Shown here piece after piece: positions 53,470-63,069 of a stretch of 64,000 bases of DNA. Both the position numbers and the translations under genes were made by a program. The notes under the pieces are model-generated. The model was not told the DNA's origin, ran no database searches, and was given only the letters and a program-made list of their open reading frames with translations. This DNA comes from Desulfogranum mediterraneum DSM 13871 (GTDB lineage: Bacteria > Desulfobacterota > Desulfobulbia > Desulfobulbales > Desulfobulbaceae): contig NZ_KE387004.1 of the NCBI RefSeq assembly GCF_000429965.1, positions 251,526-315,525 on the forward strand, given 5' to 3'. Numbering within the stretch: position 1 is the stretch's first letter; each line of letters begins with the position of its first letter.

Positions 53470-54816
53470 ATGAAAAAACAGAACTTTGATACCGTTGTGG
53501 TCGGTTCCGGCACCTCCGCCTACTTTGCCGTTGACGGTCTGCTCCGGCACGGTCAACAGGTGGCCCTGATCGATGAACGTCCCTTTGGCGGGACCTGCGC
53601 CCTGCGCGGTTGTCAGCCCAAGAAGTACCTGGTGAGCAATGTGGAGGCCGTGGCACTGGCCAGCCAACTGGAGGGGCAAGGCCTCACCATTCCACCCCAG
53701 ACCGACTGGCAGGCACTCCAGATCCTGAAAAACCGTTTTCTGGAGGGACGCCCCGAGGCAGAGCTCCGTCAGTGGCAGAAAAAGGGGGTCACCACCTTCC
53801 AGGGCAGGGCGGTGATGAGCGGAACGGACCGGCTCACCGTCAACAACACCGTGCTCACGGCCGACAACATTGTCCTGGCCACCGGGGCCATCCCCAGGCG
53901 GAGCACCATCCCGGGGGCCGACTACCTCCAGGACAGTGAAGCCTTCCTCAACCTGGCACAGCTCCCCAAACGGATCCTCTTTATCGGCGGCGGTTATATC
54001 TCCTTTGAATTCGCCCACGTGGCCATTCGGGCAGGGGCCGAGGAGGTCACCATCCTCCACCGTTCCGCCCTGCCCCTCAAATCCTTTGATCAGGACTGTG
54101 TCCAGGTTCTCCTGACGGCCAGCCGCGCCCTGGGCATCCGGGTGCTCCTCAACCAGGAGCCGACCGCGGTGGAGATGATTGATAGCGGCTACCTGGTCCA
54201 TGGGAAAGGCGGGCAAAGCTGGGAGGCGGACTGCATCATCGAGGCCAGCGGCCGAGTGCCCAACCTGGAGGTGCTGGCTGGAGGAGAGGGCAAGGTGGAT
54301 GCGGACAGGCGGGGAATTCTGGTCACCCCCTATCTGCAGAGCGTCTCCAACCCCAGGGTCTATGCCATCGGCGACTGCGCGGCCACAGGCTCCATGCTGG
54401 CACCGGTGGCAGACAGGGAGGGCCAGGTCGTGGTGGCCAACATTCTTGGAGAACGGCAGCAGAGCATCGATTACGCGGTGGTGCCCAGCGTGGTCTTCAC
54501 CATCCCGCCCATGGGATCGGTGGGTTTGACGGAACAACAGGCCAGAGAACAGGGTCTGGAGTTCCGTAGCCGACAGGGCTCCACCAGCCGCTGGCCCTCA
54601 TCCCTGCGCATCGGTGAGGCAGAGGGCTTCTATAAGATCCTGATCGACCCCGAAACCGATCGCCTCCTCGGGGCCCACCTGGTCCGGCACAATGCCACCG
54701 AGGTGATCAATACCCTGGCCCTGGCCATGAAGTACCAGATCACGGCCAACGAACTGGCCGACTTCATGTGGGCCTACCCCACCTCCACCTCTGACCTCAA
54801 GTACATGGTCCGCTAA
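53470..54816 (+). CDS. FAD-dependent NAD(P)H-disulfide oxidoreductase, glutathione-reductase-like
   Basis: 448 residues from ATG 53470; a GTG at 53431 would add 13. FAD site VVVGSGTSAY, redox disulfide GGTCALRGCQPKK (Cys43, Cys48, spacing CX4C as in glutathione reductase), NAD(P) site FIGGGYISFEFA and second FAD strand VYAIGDCAATGS are all present. In glutathione reductase the C-terminus holds HPTxxE, whose His and Glu are catalytic. Here the matching stretch is AYPTSTSDLKYM, so His is replaced by Tyr and Glu by Asp. It may reduce another disulfide or a mercuric/quinone-like substrate. No metal-binding domain is attached. MsrAB lies convergent next door. Confidence 0.88.
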   Translation: MKKQNFDTVVVGSGTSAYFAVDGLLRHGQQVALIDERPFGGTCALRGCQPKKYLVSNVEAVALASQLEGQGLTIPPQTDWQALQILKNRFLEGRPEAELRQWQKKGVTTFQGRAVMSGTDRLTVNNTVLTADNIVLATGAIPRRSTIPGADYLQDSEAFLNLAQLPKRILFIGGGYISFEFAHVAIRAGAEEVTILHRSALPLKSFDQDCVQVLLTASRALGIRVLLNQEPTAVEMIDSGYLVHGKGGQSWEADCIIEASGRVPNLEVLAGGEGKVDADRRGILVTPYLQSVSNPRVYAIGDCAATGSMLAPVADREGQVVVANILGERQQSIDYAVVPSVVFTIPPMGSVGLTEQQAREQGLEFRSRQGSTSRWPSSLRIGEAEGFYKILIDPETDRLLGAHLVRHNATEVINTLALAMKYQITANELADFMWAYPTSTSDLKYMVR

Positions 54817-54903
54817 ACACCCTCCCATGGGCCGGGCCCCAAGGCAAAGGGCTTCTTCCCGGGAGAGGAAGAAGCGCAGAGGTGGAGACGATACAGGGGC
54901 CCC

Positions 54904-56007
54904 CTATTGAAACAGGGAGAGGTATTCGGCCAGGCCTTCCCCTTCCAACTCGGCCACCGGCACAAAGCGCAGGGCAGCGGAGTTGATGCAGTAGCGCAGG
55001 CCGGTGGGAGCCGGGCCGTCCTCAAAGACATGGCCCAGATGGGAATCCGCCCCCCGACTGCGGACTTCGGTGCGGACCATGAAAAAACTCCGATCCTTTT
55101 TCTCGACAATGTTCTCCCGTACCAGGGGTTTGCTGAAACTCGGCCAACCCGTACCGGACTCGAACTTATCCCCGGAACTGAACAGCGGTTCTCCGGAGAC
55201 GATGTCCACATAGATGCCGGCCTTCTTGTTATTCCAGTATCGGTTGTTAAAGGCAGGCTCGGTGCCGTCCTCCTGGGTGACCTTGTACTGCAGCGGTGTC
55301 AGCCGCTCTTTGAGATTCTCCCGGTTCATGGACTGCTTGGGAGATCTTGGCGGCTTTCCATCATCACCCCAGATCTTTTTCAGGAAGGTATCCCGTCCCG
55401 AGTTGGCCCGGTAGAAGCCATAGCGGATGGGATTTTTCTTATAGTAATCCTGATGATACTCTTCGGCTCGATAAAAGGTGGCCGCCGGTTCGATGGGGGT
55501 GACGATGGGCCGGTCAAACAGGCCGCTCTCTGCCAGCTCCACCTTCGAAGCCATGGCCAGTTGCCGCTGCTCATCGTCATAGTAGAAGATGCCGCTGGTG
55601 TAGGCATGGCCACGGTCGACAAACTGGCCGCCGTCATCGGTGGGGTTTATCTGTTGCCAGAAGATATCCAGCAACTGTCGGTAGCCGACCTGCTCGGGAT
55701 CGTAGACCACCTGGATGACCTCGATATGGCCATGCTTGGAGTAGTCATTATAGCTTGGGTTCTCCGTGGTCCCGCCGGCATAGCCGGATTCTACCGAGAT
55801 GACCCCTTTCAGCTGTTCAAAGGGTTTTTCCATGCACCAGAAACAGCCGCCGGCAAACATGGCCCGTTGATGTTCCCTCTGTTCAGTGGACATAGGCTTC
55901 TCCATTGTCTGTTCTACCGTTGAACCGGCCTGGCCACGGGCAAGCACCATGGCTGCCGCAGATATGGCCAAGATTCCGATCAGGGATAACAAGGTCAGAG
56001 TTTTCAT
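54904..56007 (-). CDS. msrAB: Secreted peptide methionine sulfoxide reductase MsrA-MsrB fusion
   Basis: 367 residues with a signal peptide (about 1-25). The MsrA half (about 48-205) has catalytic Cys55 in [15 protein letters not shown]. The MsrB half (about 220-345) has [11 protein letters not shown] and catalytic [13 protein letters not shown]. The fusion repairs both S and R methionine sulfoxides in exported proteins, using thioredoxin-like electrons. The domain order A-B is common in bacteria. The CxxC zinc pairs of some MsrB forms are absent. It is transcribed alone, convergent with the flavin reductase gene. Confidence 0.93.
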   Translation of the reverse strand: MKTLTLLSLIGILAISAAAMVLARGQAGSTVEQTMEKPMSTEQREHQRAMFAGGCFWCMEKPFEQLKGVISVESGYAGGTTENPSYNDYSKHGHIEVIQVVYDPEQVGYRQLLDIFWQQINPTDDGGQFVDRGHAYTSGIFYYDDEQRQLAMASKVELAESGLFDRPIVTPIEPAATFYRAEEYHQDYYKKNPIRYGFYRANSGRDTFLKKIWGDDGKPPRSPKQSMNRENLKERLTPLQYKVTQEDGTEPAFNNRYWNNKKAGIYVDIVSGEPLFSSGDKFESGTGWPSFSKPLVRENIVEKKDRSFFMVRTEVRSRGADSHLGHVFEDGPAPTGLRYCINSAALRFVPVAELEGEGLAEYLSLFQ

Positions 56008-56813
56008 ATGTTCCTCCTTTCACAGTGGTTTCTCTTCTGCCGGAGGGAAAGCCCGCCTGCTGATCAGGTCCTGATCACAGCTCACCCGGCTCACCCCCAG
56101 CTTCCCCTGCCGACCATTCTTCAGCCAAACGATTCCGCGCTGCCCCTCCAGGGCAGCCTTTCCTGGATCGTATCAGGCACCCACAAGGCTCCTGGTCTGC
56201 AGGGACTCGGCAAGAACTGGCGACCGCCATGCCGAGTTCCGAGATACCATAAATAAGATAAGGCCGATGGCCATACTCTGCAGCTGTTTCATCATCAACG
56301 CCCCCGCTGCTCTTCCGGATAACAGTTCACCTTCTCAGGCTAGCTCTACTCTAATGCATGCCCATGAAGGTGGCATAAAGAGGGTGTAAAGATCAGGTAA
56401 AGATCGAGAAGGCTCCAGTTCGCCCCTGTCCCTGGAAACAGCTGCCCCCTCCGGGCAAAGGATCTTCACTCGCCCGGGATCCTGGAAACCATTTGCCTAA
56501 TGGAGGCAAGAGAGCTACAGTACAACCTCTTGAACTTACTACACAAGTGTCAACAGCCACCACCATGGAGCAGTTCGACGGCTCCTCCCCATTACCACAA
56601 GACCTGACCCTGCAAGGGCTCCGGGACAAGCACAGCTTTTCTTCCCTCCTGGAGAACCGGCTCTGCCGGAGTGGAAAGATGGTGACTGAGGGTGATCCTT
56701 TATTAGAGAGAATTAGAGAGAAAAAAGAAAAAAAATGGCCACCATGCCCGGATGGGCAGCCAAGGCAGGGAAGGAATGACATCCGGTTTCTGGATGCTAT
56801 TGAGTTATGGCCA
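56008..56813. other. Large intergenic region without a supported gene
   Basis: 806 bp between msrAB (minus) and the AT-rich VOC gene (plus). Open frames of 100-150 codons exist on both strands around 56390-56840, but their composition is not protein-like and they lack ribosome-binding sites. A purine-rich stretch, including two GAGAGAATTAGAGAG-like units, lies near 56695-56735. This could be a former gene or a repeat-rich spacer. Confidence 0.35.
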
Positions 56814-56838
56814 CCTTGAAAAATCTCATTTTTCAAGG
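56814..56838. repeat. Solo hairpin related to the dispersed repeat
   Basis: CCTTGAAAAAT and ATTTTTCAAGG form a perfect 11-bp stem with loop CTC. The same words close the repeats at 28926-29069 and 46524-46665. It lies 55 bp upstream of an AT-rich VOC gene. Confidence 0.7.
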
Positions 56839-56892
56839 CACCCTTATGTTCACCAGTGATACTGGGAAATAATAATTCCGAAAAAAAACAAC

Positions 56893-57270
56893 ATGAAATT
56901 CAATCATCTGGGCATCCCAACAGCTGAAAAATTTGAAGGCGAGATTGATATTCCGCACCTTAAAATGACAGTATCAGATCACGCAAACAATCCGTATGGA
57001 ATACAATGGATGAGATTTTGGCCTGATGCACCATACCCTGAGTTGGTACAGACAGTTCCACATGCTGCTTTTGAAGTAGACGATCTCATGGCAGAACTCA
57101 AAGGAAAAAAGGTCATCATTGAACCAAACGCACCAAGTGAAGGTCTGCTTGTCGCGTTCATAGAAGTCAACAATGCCCCGGTAGAGCTCATGGAGTACAA
57201 TAAAGAGACATCATCGACCAAACCAGAGCAATTAAACCGGAGCAAGCAAACCGACCCCCAAGCTAGCTAA
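56893..57270 (+). CDS. AT-rich VOC-family protein
   Basis: 125 residues. One glyoxalase-like fold: MKFNHLGIPTAEKFEGEIDI at the start, FEVDDLMAELKGKKVIIEPN in the middle and VAFIEVNNAPVELMEYN near the end. The coding sequence is clearly more AT-rich than its neighbours (many AAA, GAA, ATA codons), and the ATG lacks a good ribosome-binding site. A repeat-type hairpin lies just upstream. Together these suggest recent acquisition. Substrate unknown. Confidence 0.75.
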   Translation: MKFNHLGIPTAEKFEGEIDIPHLKMTVSDHANNPYGIQWMRFWPDAPYPELVQTVPHAAFEVDDLMAELKGKKVIIEPNAPSEGLLVAFIEVNNAPVELMEYNKETSSTKPEQLNRSKQTDPQAS

Positions 57271-57361
57271 CCATGTAATTTCAAGAAGATAAGCTAGCAG
57301 AAAGCTACTGTTGTGCCAATGATAGCTCAGGACACGAGCACACAACTCAGCAGGAGGATCC

Positions 57362-58288
57362 ATGAAGAGCCTGATTGCAAACAACCTTGAGCCGGAGTTC
57401 GAACCGGTGGCGGTGGTCTGGAGCGATACCATGCCCGCCGATGCCTTTCAGTTCAAACAGGGCAGATTCGGTTGCATCCTCTACCTCTTTGCCGAAGCCA
57501 GTACCCGGGGCCGAGTTACCGGCGGCAGCCGCGAGAGTATCGTTTGCAGCGGAGGTCGTGCTGCCCTGGGATTTGGGATGGAACTCGATTCCTCAGAGGA
57601 GCTCTTGGACCGTCATGCCGCCCTGTTCAGCAAGGGCCTCAAATCCGCCCGGGATCAGGCAGCCTACCAGGCCAGAATAGAGGCCGCACCCAAGACCTGG
57701 CACTCCATGTTACTCCATGGTGAGCGCAGGCAAGCCTCTGCGGCCTTGGCCAGAGAATGGATTCTGCATGGTTTGCCCCACTACACCATTTCATACAGGT
57801 ATGTTCTATTTAAACCCCTCAGCCAGACCAATGCTGACGATAATCTCCGCGCGGTCATCTTTCCGCTCAATCCGCTGGAGCTTGCAGGTCTTGTGACCCT
57901 TGCCGGATCGGTCATGGAGGGAACAGACCCTGTCCGGGTACCCCAGGGGGCAGACTGCAACAGCATCAGCGCCTTTGCCTATGCCGAAGCTGAATCGATT
58001 GCACCGAGAGCGGTGCTGGGGATGCTGGGGATAGACGGCCGAGAGGTTATGCGAAAACGTTTCCGGGACGACACCCTGACCCTCACCCTGCCTGCGCCCC
58101 TCTTTTTTCAACTGGAACAGGAGGCAGAGGACTCCGTTTTCCAACTCCCCTCCTGGCAGAAACTTCAGGGGAACAGGGGTAAACACGCCGATCTCAGCAG
58201 GCACGCCGGGGTACAGCACGGCCAGACCTGGGCAAGCATTGGAATTCATAGCAACATACAGGAAAGAGGAGCCCTGCCAGGGCCCTAA
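57362..58288 (+). CDS. DUF169 family protein
   Basis: 308 residues. The N-terminal LEPEFEPVAVVWSDTMPADA, the Cys-containing GRFGCILYLFAEAST and the central YVLFKPLSQTNADDNLRAVI with FPLNPLELAGLV are characteristic of DUF169. The family is widespread in anaerobes and archaea and lacks a known function; its conserved Cys near GC and the SIVCSGGRAALGFG stretch could bind a cofactor, which is speculation. GGAGGATCC precedes the ATG. It stands alone on the plus strand. The C-terminal 40 residues (HAGVQHGQTW) are not conserved as far as I can tell. Confidence 0.82.
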   Translation: MKSLIANNLEPEFEPVAVVWSDTMPADAFQFKQGRFGCILYLFAEASTRGRVTGGSRESIVCSGGRAALGFGMELDSSEELLDRHAALFSKGLKSARDQAAYQARIEAAPKTWHSMLLHGERRQASAALAREWILHGLPHYTISYRYVLFKPLSQTNADDNLRAVIFPLNPLELAGLVTLAGSVMEGTDPVRVPQGADCNSISAFAYAEAESIAPRAVLGMLGIDGREVMRKRFRDDTLTLTLPAPLFFQLEQEAEDSVFQLPSWQKLQGNRGKHADLSRHAGVQHGQTWASIGIHSNIQERGALPGP

Positions 58289-58436
58289 ACAGCCTTAACA
58301 CCGACTTTTCGCAGGTGAAAAGGCAGGATTAAACTCCCCGCTCAAACGGCCTCCCCTGAATCAGGATAAACCGCAACCGTTCCCCAAGCCCCTGCTCCAG
58401 GTTCGCCAACACCAGGAGGGTAAATCGTCCTGAAAC

Positions 58437-59510
58437 TCAGTCCACGGGCAGGCTGAACCAGACCGTGGTCTGCTGTCCATCGCTGTCGGCGCCGACCCGG
58501 CCGCCCTGGGCCTCGATCAGGCGTTTGCTGATGGCCAGGCCGAGGCCAAAGCCTCCGTCACGGGATCTGGAGCGGTCGGTGCGGAAGAAACGTTCAAAGA
58601 TAAAGGGCAGATCTTCCCTGGGGATGCCGGGACCGGAGTTGGTGAAGGAGACCCTGACCTGATCCTCCCGGTCAACGACCTCCAGGCGGATCTCTCCGCC
58701 CGCCGGGGTATACTTCCAGCAATTTTCAAAGAGGTTGCGCATGGCCTGGAGCAGCTTGTCCCGGTCAATCAACAGGGGGGTGGTGGAGCTGAGGCAGCTG
58801 ACCACCCTGATATCCTTGTCACGGAACTTATGCTGATAGAGCTTGAGCATCTCTCCGAGTTCTTCAGCGGGCAGCACCCGGGTACGCCTGAGCATGGCCC
58901 GGGCCGCATCGGCCCGGGCCAGCTGTTGGAGGTCATCCACCAGCTGCATCAACTGGAGGCTCTCCTGGTGGAGCATGGCCATGGTCTCGGCAGATGGCGG
59001 CAGGACCTGGTCGTTGATGGCCTCCAGGTAGCCGCAGAGGTTGGTCAGCGGGGTGCGCAGTTCATGGGCCACATCGGCCACCATGTTCTTGCGCAGCTGG
59101 TCCAGCTGTTCCAGGCTGTCGGCCATCCGGTTAAAGGAGTGGCCCAGTTCCCCCACCTCATCGGCGGTACTCACCCTCACCCGGGAGGAGAAATCACCGG
59201 CTGCGAAGTTGACGGTGATTCGGGACATCTGGGAGAGGGGCCGCAGGACCCGCCTGGTGAGGAGATAGCTGAGCAGGGCGGCAACGATCAGGGCCACCAG
59301 GCTGGCCCAGAGCAGGTAGTGATGGATGGAGCTCAGAAACATCGAATGGATCTCATGGGGCGAGATCGCATAGTTGTCCATCAGGTGCATGAAGTAGACG
59401 GCGGCCAGCTTGTCGATGGCCAGCCAGATGATACCGATAATCACCACGATCACCGGCACGATGTTGGTCAACAGCAGTTTCCAGAGCAGCCGGTTTTTCA
59501 TCATCCTCAC
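58437..59510 (-). CDS. Sensor histidine kinase (BaeS-like)
   Basis: 357 residues. Two transmembrane helices (about 10-32 and 62-85) bound a short periplasmic loop of about 30 residues. A HAMP linker (86-138), HisKA with DVAHELRTPLTNLCGY and HATPase domains with LFENCWKYTPAGGEI, SGPGIP and GGFGLGLAIS boxes follow. The small loop suggests it senses within the membrane or at the periplasmic face. It overlaps the response regulator gene by four bases, so they form one operon with the regulator first. No obvious target gene is adjacent. Confidence 0.94.
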   Translation of the reverse strand: MRMMKNRLLWKLLLTNIVPVIVVIIGIIWLAIDKLAAVYFMHLMDNYAISPHEIHSMFLSSIHHYLLWASLVALIVAALLSYLLTRRVLRPLSQMSRITVNFAAGDFSSRVRVSTADEVGELGHSFNRMADSLEQLDQLRKNMVADVAHELRTPLTNLCGYLEAINDQVLPPSAETMAMLHQESLQLMQLVDDLQQLARADAARAMLRRTRVLPAEELGEMLKLYQHKFRDKDIRVVSCLSSTTPLLIDRDKLLQAMRNLFENCWKYTPAGGEIRLEVVDREDQVRVSFTNSGPGIPREDLPFIFERFFRTDRSRSRDGGFGLGLAISKRLIEAQGGRVGADSDGQQTTVWFSLPVD

Positions 59511-60214
59511 CTGGGCGGTTCCTCGGTGAAGCAGTAGCCGAAACCTCGAACCGTGAGGATCAGCTCCGGCCTGGCCGGGTCGGCCTCGATCTTCTGGCGC
59601 AGCTTACCGATATGGACATCGATCACCCGCTCGATCACGCTCTCGCCATCGTCATGGAAGGTGGCCAGGAGCTCTTCCCTGGAGAAGACCCGGCCCGGTG
59701 CAGCCATCAGGGTATGGAGGAGCTTATATTCGCTGACCGTCAGCTCGACCAGCTTGCCGGCCAGGGTGACCCGGTGCTTGTGGTGATTGAAGATGAGCGC
59801 ACCGTGGCGCAGCTCCTCTGCCGGGGCGGCTTCCCGGGGACCGACCCGACGAAGTATCGCCTTGACCCGCTCCACCAGCTCCCGCGGGCTGAAGGGCTTG
59901 ACCACATAGTCATCGGCCCCGATGGAGAGGCCCATGACCCGGTCGATCTCCTCTTCCCGGGCGGTCAGCATCAGGATCGGCACCTCGGAATACCTGCGGA
60001 TCTGTCGACAGAGCTCCCATCCATCCAGCCCAGGGAGCATGATGTCGAGGATCAGAAAGCAGGGTTGCCTCTCGCGGGCCAAGGCCAGGCCGGTCCGCCC
60101 GTCATGGGCGATCAGGGTCTGAAACCCTTCCCGCTCCAGGTAGGTCTGGACCAGCTTGGCGGTGTTCAGGTCGTCCTCGACGATCAGGATGGTATTGTTC
60201 GCTGTGGTAGCCAT
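59507..60214 (-). CDS. OmpR-family response regulator
   Basis: 235 residues from ATG 60214 (GGGAAG upstream; another ATG nine codons earlier is possible). Receiver (about 8-120) with Glu-Asp-Asp at the start, phospho-Asp in FLILDIMLPGLDG and conserved Lys in YVVKPFSPREL. Winged-helix DNA-binding domain (about 135-230) with VELTVSEYKLLHTLMAAPGR and VIERVIDVHIGKLRQKIE. It partners with the BaeS-like kinase overlapping its 3' end and should act as a transcription factor; the target genes are unknown. Confidence 0.94.
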   Translation of the reverse strand: MATTANNTILIVEDDLNTAKLVQTYLEREGFQTLIAHDGRTGLALARERQPCFLILDIMLPGLDGWELCRQIRRYSEVPILMLTAREEEIDRVMGLSIGADDYVVKPFSPRELVERVKAILRRVGPREAAPAEELRHGALIFNHHKHRVTLAGKLVELTVSEYKLLHTLMAAPGRVFSREELLATFHDDGESVIERVIDVHIGKLRQKIEADPARPELILTVRGFGYCFTEEPPR

Positions 60215-60525
60215 GGCGCTTCCCTGTTCAAGACTCTTCACCCAGAGGGGACCTGGTCTGGTAAACGGCAGAGTGGCAGAGGCAGGAGCTTCCCCCTGGC
60301 CCGCCTCCCTTGCCCTTGCCCTTGCCGGCAGGCTGCTGCATCCATGCTACTATGAACCCGAACAAATAACCACCCTCCCGGCCGGCTCAACGGTCACGGG
60401 CGGATAGGGGGCCTGGAGTTGATAGCTGATAAAGGACTTGCCCCCGGGACTGAAACTGACTACCATGCTCCATCTTTTCATTTCTCCGTTTCCCCGTTTG
60501 ACGCTGCCCGGCCTGGACCTCCACC

Positions 60526-63069
60526 ATGCATCTGCCCCAACTTCCCATCCAAGAGAGCATCCCTCAACTGAAGGCGGCCCTGGCCCAAGGCTCAGCCGTG
60601 TTGGCGGCCCCTCCCGGCTCCGGCAAGACCACCCTGGTACCGCTCTGCCTCTTGGAGGAAAGCTGGCTTGGCGAGAAGAAAATCCTTATCCTGGAGCCGC
60701 GACGCCTGGCCACCAGGGCGGCAGCAGCCCGGATGGCCTCACTCCTGGGGGAAGAGATCGGCCAGAGAGTGGGCTACCAGATCCGCTTCGAGCGGAGGAT
60801 CTCCGCAGCCACCCGGATCGAGGTGATCACCGAGGGCATCCTCACCCGTCGGATCCAGCAGGATCCGGAACTGAGCGGGGTGGGCCTGATCATCTTTGAT
60901 GAGTTCCATGAACGCTCCCTCCACGCAGACCTGGCCCTGGCCCTCTGCCTGGACCTGGGCCAGCTCCGCGACGACCTCCGTCTGCTGGTGATGTCCGCCA
61001 CCCTGGACACCGCCCCCACGGCGCGCCTCCTGGGTGGGGTACCGGTGATCAGTGCCGAGGGCAGGAGCCACCCGGTCCGGGTGGACTATCTCCAGGCCAG
61101 CCCCAGGGGACGCATCAACGAGGTCACTGCCAGGGGGATACGCCGAATGGTGGAGGAACAGCAGGGCGACATCCTGGCCTTTCTGCCCGGCAGCGGTGAG
61201 ATCAGGGCCACCCTGGAACAGCTTCGCCAGGACCCGGCCTGTGACGATCTTATCCTGGCCCCCCTGTTCGGCGACCTCTCCCAAAAGGAACAGGACCGGG
61301 CCATCCTCCCCGATCCTGAGGGGCGACGGAGGGTCATCCTGGCCACCTCCATTGCCGAGACCAGCCTCACCATCGAAGGAGTCACCACGGTGGTGGACAG
61401 CGGCTGGTCCAGGCGGCCCCGCTTTGAACCGGCAACCGGCCTGACCAGGCTGGTCACCGTCCGGGGATCCCGGGCCGTGGCCAGGCAGCGGGCAGGCCGG
61501 GCCGGACGCCTGGGTCCCGGCTCTTGTCTGCGCCTCTGGAGCAGGGAAGAGCAGCACAGCCTGCCCCCCTTTCACCCGGCAGAGATCATCAGCGCCGACC
61601 TGGCCGGATTGGCGCTGGAGCTGGCCCTCTGGGGCATCAGCGATCCCGGGGAACTCTCCTGGCTGGATCCGCCCCGCTCCGGGGCCTATCAAAAGGCCAG
61701 AGAGCTGCTCCACAGCCTGGGGGCGGTCAACGATCAGGGCAGGATCACGGCCATGGGCAAAAAACTGGCCGCTCTACCCCTGCATCCCCGCCTGGGCTAC
61801 ATGCTGCTCAAGGCCAGGGCCATCAGGCAGCTGCCCCTGGCCTGCGACCTGGCCGGACTGCTGAGCGAACGCGACATTCTCCGGGCTGAGAGCCGCCACG
61901 CCGGCGCCGACCTCCAGCAACGGCTCCGCCTGCTCAGGCGCTTTCGCAGCGAGGGGGCTCAGGCCGTCAGCCGCCGGGGCGGCGATCCCGGCGCTTGCCG
62001 GCGGGTGGACCGAAGCTCCCGCCAGTGGCAACAGCTCATCAGGGGAGAGCAGGAAGCGGAAGACCAGGATGCCATCGGCCGCCTGCTGGTCTATGCCTTT
62101 CCCGACCGGGTCTGCGGACGTCGCCCCAAACAGCGGGAGCGTTACCTGCTGGCCTCAGGCCGCGGAGCCGCGCTCCTCCCGGGCGATCCCCTGGCAGGCA
62201 GCGACTATCTGGTGGCCCCCCACCTGGATGGCGGCCGCAGAGGCCACCACGGCGAGGGCCGGATCTTCCTGGCCGCCCCTCTGGAACGGGCTGAACTGAT
62301 AGCAAACCACCCTGAACTGCTCAGCAGCTCCCGGCAGGTCTGCTGGGATGCGGCTGCGGAGCGGGTGGTGGCCAGTCAGACCCTCAAGCTGGGGGCCCTG
62401 GTCCTCGAACAATGCCCGGCCACGGAGGTGAGCGCGGATGAAATCTGCCATGCCATGCTGGAGGGTATCCGCCTGCGGGACCTTACCTGCCTGCCCTGGA
62501 GCAAAGAGCTGCGCCAGTTCCAGGCCCGGGTGGAGCTACTCCGCCGCCAGCTGCCCGAGCAGGGTTGGCCGGATCTCTCCGACCAGGCCCTGTTGGCCGA
62601 CCTGGCATGGCTCAGCCCTTACCTGGGCGGGATCAGCCGCCTGCAGCAGCTCAGGCAGCTCCCCTTACAAACCATCTTCAACACCATCCTGGGCTGGGAA
62701 CGGCAACAGCGACTGGAGAGGCTGGCACCCCTGAGCATCACCGTACCCAGCGGCTCCAGGATCAGGATTGACTATCTCCAGGGCGACTCGCCGGTGCTGG
62801 CGGTACGCCTCCAGGAGATGTTCGGCCAGCTGAGCAGCCCCACCATCTGCGGAGGCCGGCTGCCGCTGTTGATCCACCTGCTCTCTCCGGCGCGCCGCCC
62901 CATCCAGATCACCTCGGATCTGGCAGGGTTCTGGACCGGCAGCTACCAGGAGGTCAAGAAGGAGCTCAAGGGCCGCTATCCCAAACATTACTGGCCCGAC
63001 GAGCCGCTGAAGGCTCCCCCCACCCGGGGCGTGAAACCCAAGAACAAGAGCCGACAAGACAGACCATGA
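60526..63069 (+). CDS. hrpB: ATP-dependent helicase HrpB
   Basis: 847 residues. Superfamily-2 DEAH-type motifs: Walker A APPGSGKTTLVPL (I), LEPRRLATRAAA (Ia), DEFHERSLHADL (II, DEFH as is usual for HrpB), MSATLDT (III), LATSIAETSLTI (V) and QRAGRAGRLGPG (VI). Then come a winged-helix/ratchet region (about 390-480) and the HrpB_C domain to the end, with a basic tail KPKNKSRQDRP. Its RNA or DNA role in bacteria is unclear; it is not essential in E. coli. The radical SAM gene overlaps its stop by four bases (ATGA). Confidence 0.94.
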   Translation: MHLPQLPIQESIPQLKAALAQGSAVLAAPPGSGKTTLVPLCLLEESWLGEKKILILEPRRLATRAAAARMASLLGEEIGQRVGYQIRFERRISAATRIEVITEGILTRRIQQDPELSGVGLIIFDEFHERSLHADLALALCLDLGQLRDDLRLLVMSATLDTAPTARLLGGVPVISAEGRSHPVRVDYLQASPRGRINEVTARGIRRMVEEQQGDILAFLPGSGEIRATLEQLRQDPACDDLILAPLFGDLSQKEQDRAILPDPEGRRRVILATSIAETSLTIEGVTTVVDSGWSRRPRFEPATGLTRLVTVRGSRAVARQRAGRAGRLGPGSCLRLWSREEQHSLPPFHPAEIISADLAGLALELALWGISDPGELSWLDPPRSGAYQKARELLHSLGAVNDQGRITAMGKKLAALPLHPRLGYMLLKARAIRQLPLACDLAGLLSERDILRAESRHAGADLQQRLRLLRRFRSEGAQAVSRRGGDPGACRRVDRSSRQWQQLIRGEQEAEDQDAIGRLLVYAFPDRVCGRRPKQRERYLLASGRGAALLPGDPLAGSDYLVAPHLDGGRRGHHGEGRIFLAAPLERAELIANHPELLSSSRQVCWDAAAERVVASQTLKLGALVLEQCPATEVSADEICHAMLEGIRLRDLTCLPWSKELRQFQARVELLRRQLPEQGWPDLSDQALLADLAWLSPYLGGISRLQQLRQLPLQTIFNTILGWERQQRLERLAPLSITVPSGSRIRIDYLQGDSPVLAVRLQEMFGQLSSPTICGGRLPLLIHLLSPARRPIQITSDLAGFWTGSYQEVKKELKGRYPKHYWPDEPLKAPPTRGVKPKNKSRQDRP

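Noticed and set aside
56393-56836. Minus-strand 147-codon frame in the large gap
   Set aside because: No ribosome-binding site, Ser/Cys/Pro-rich unnatural composition, no domain.
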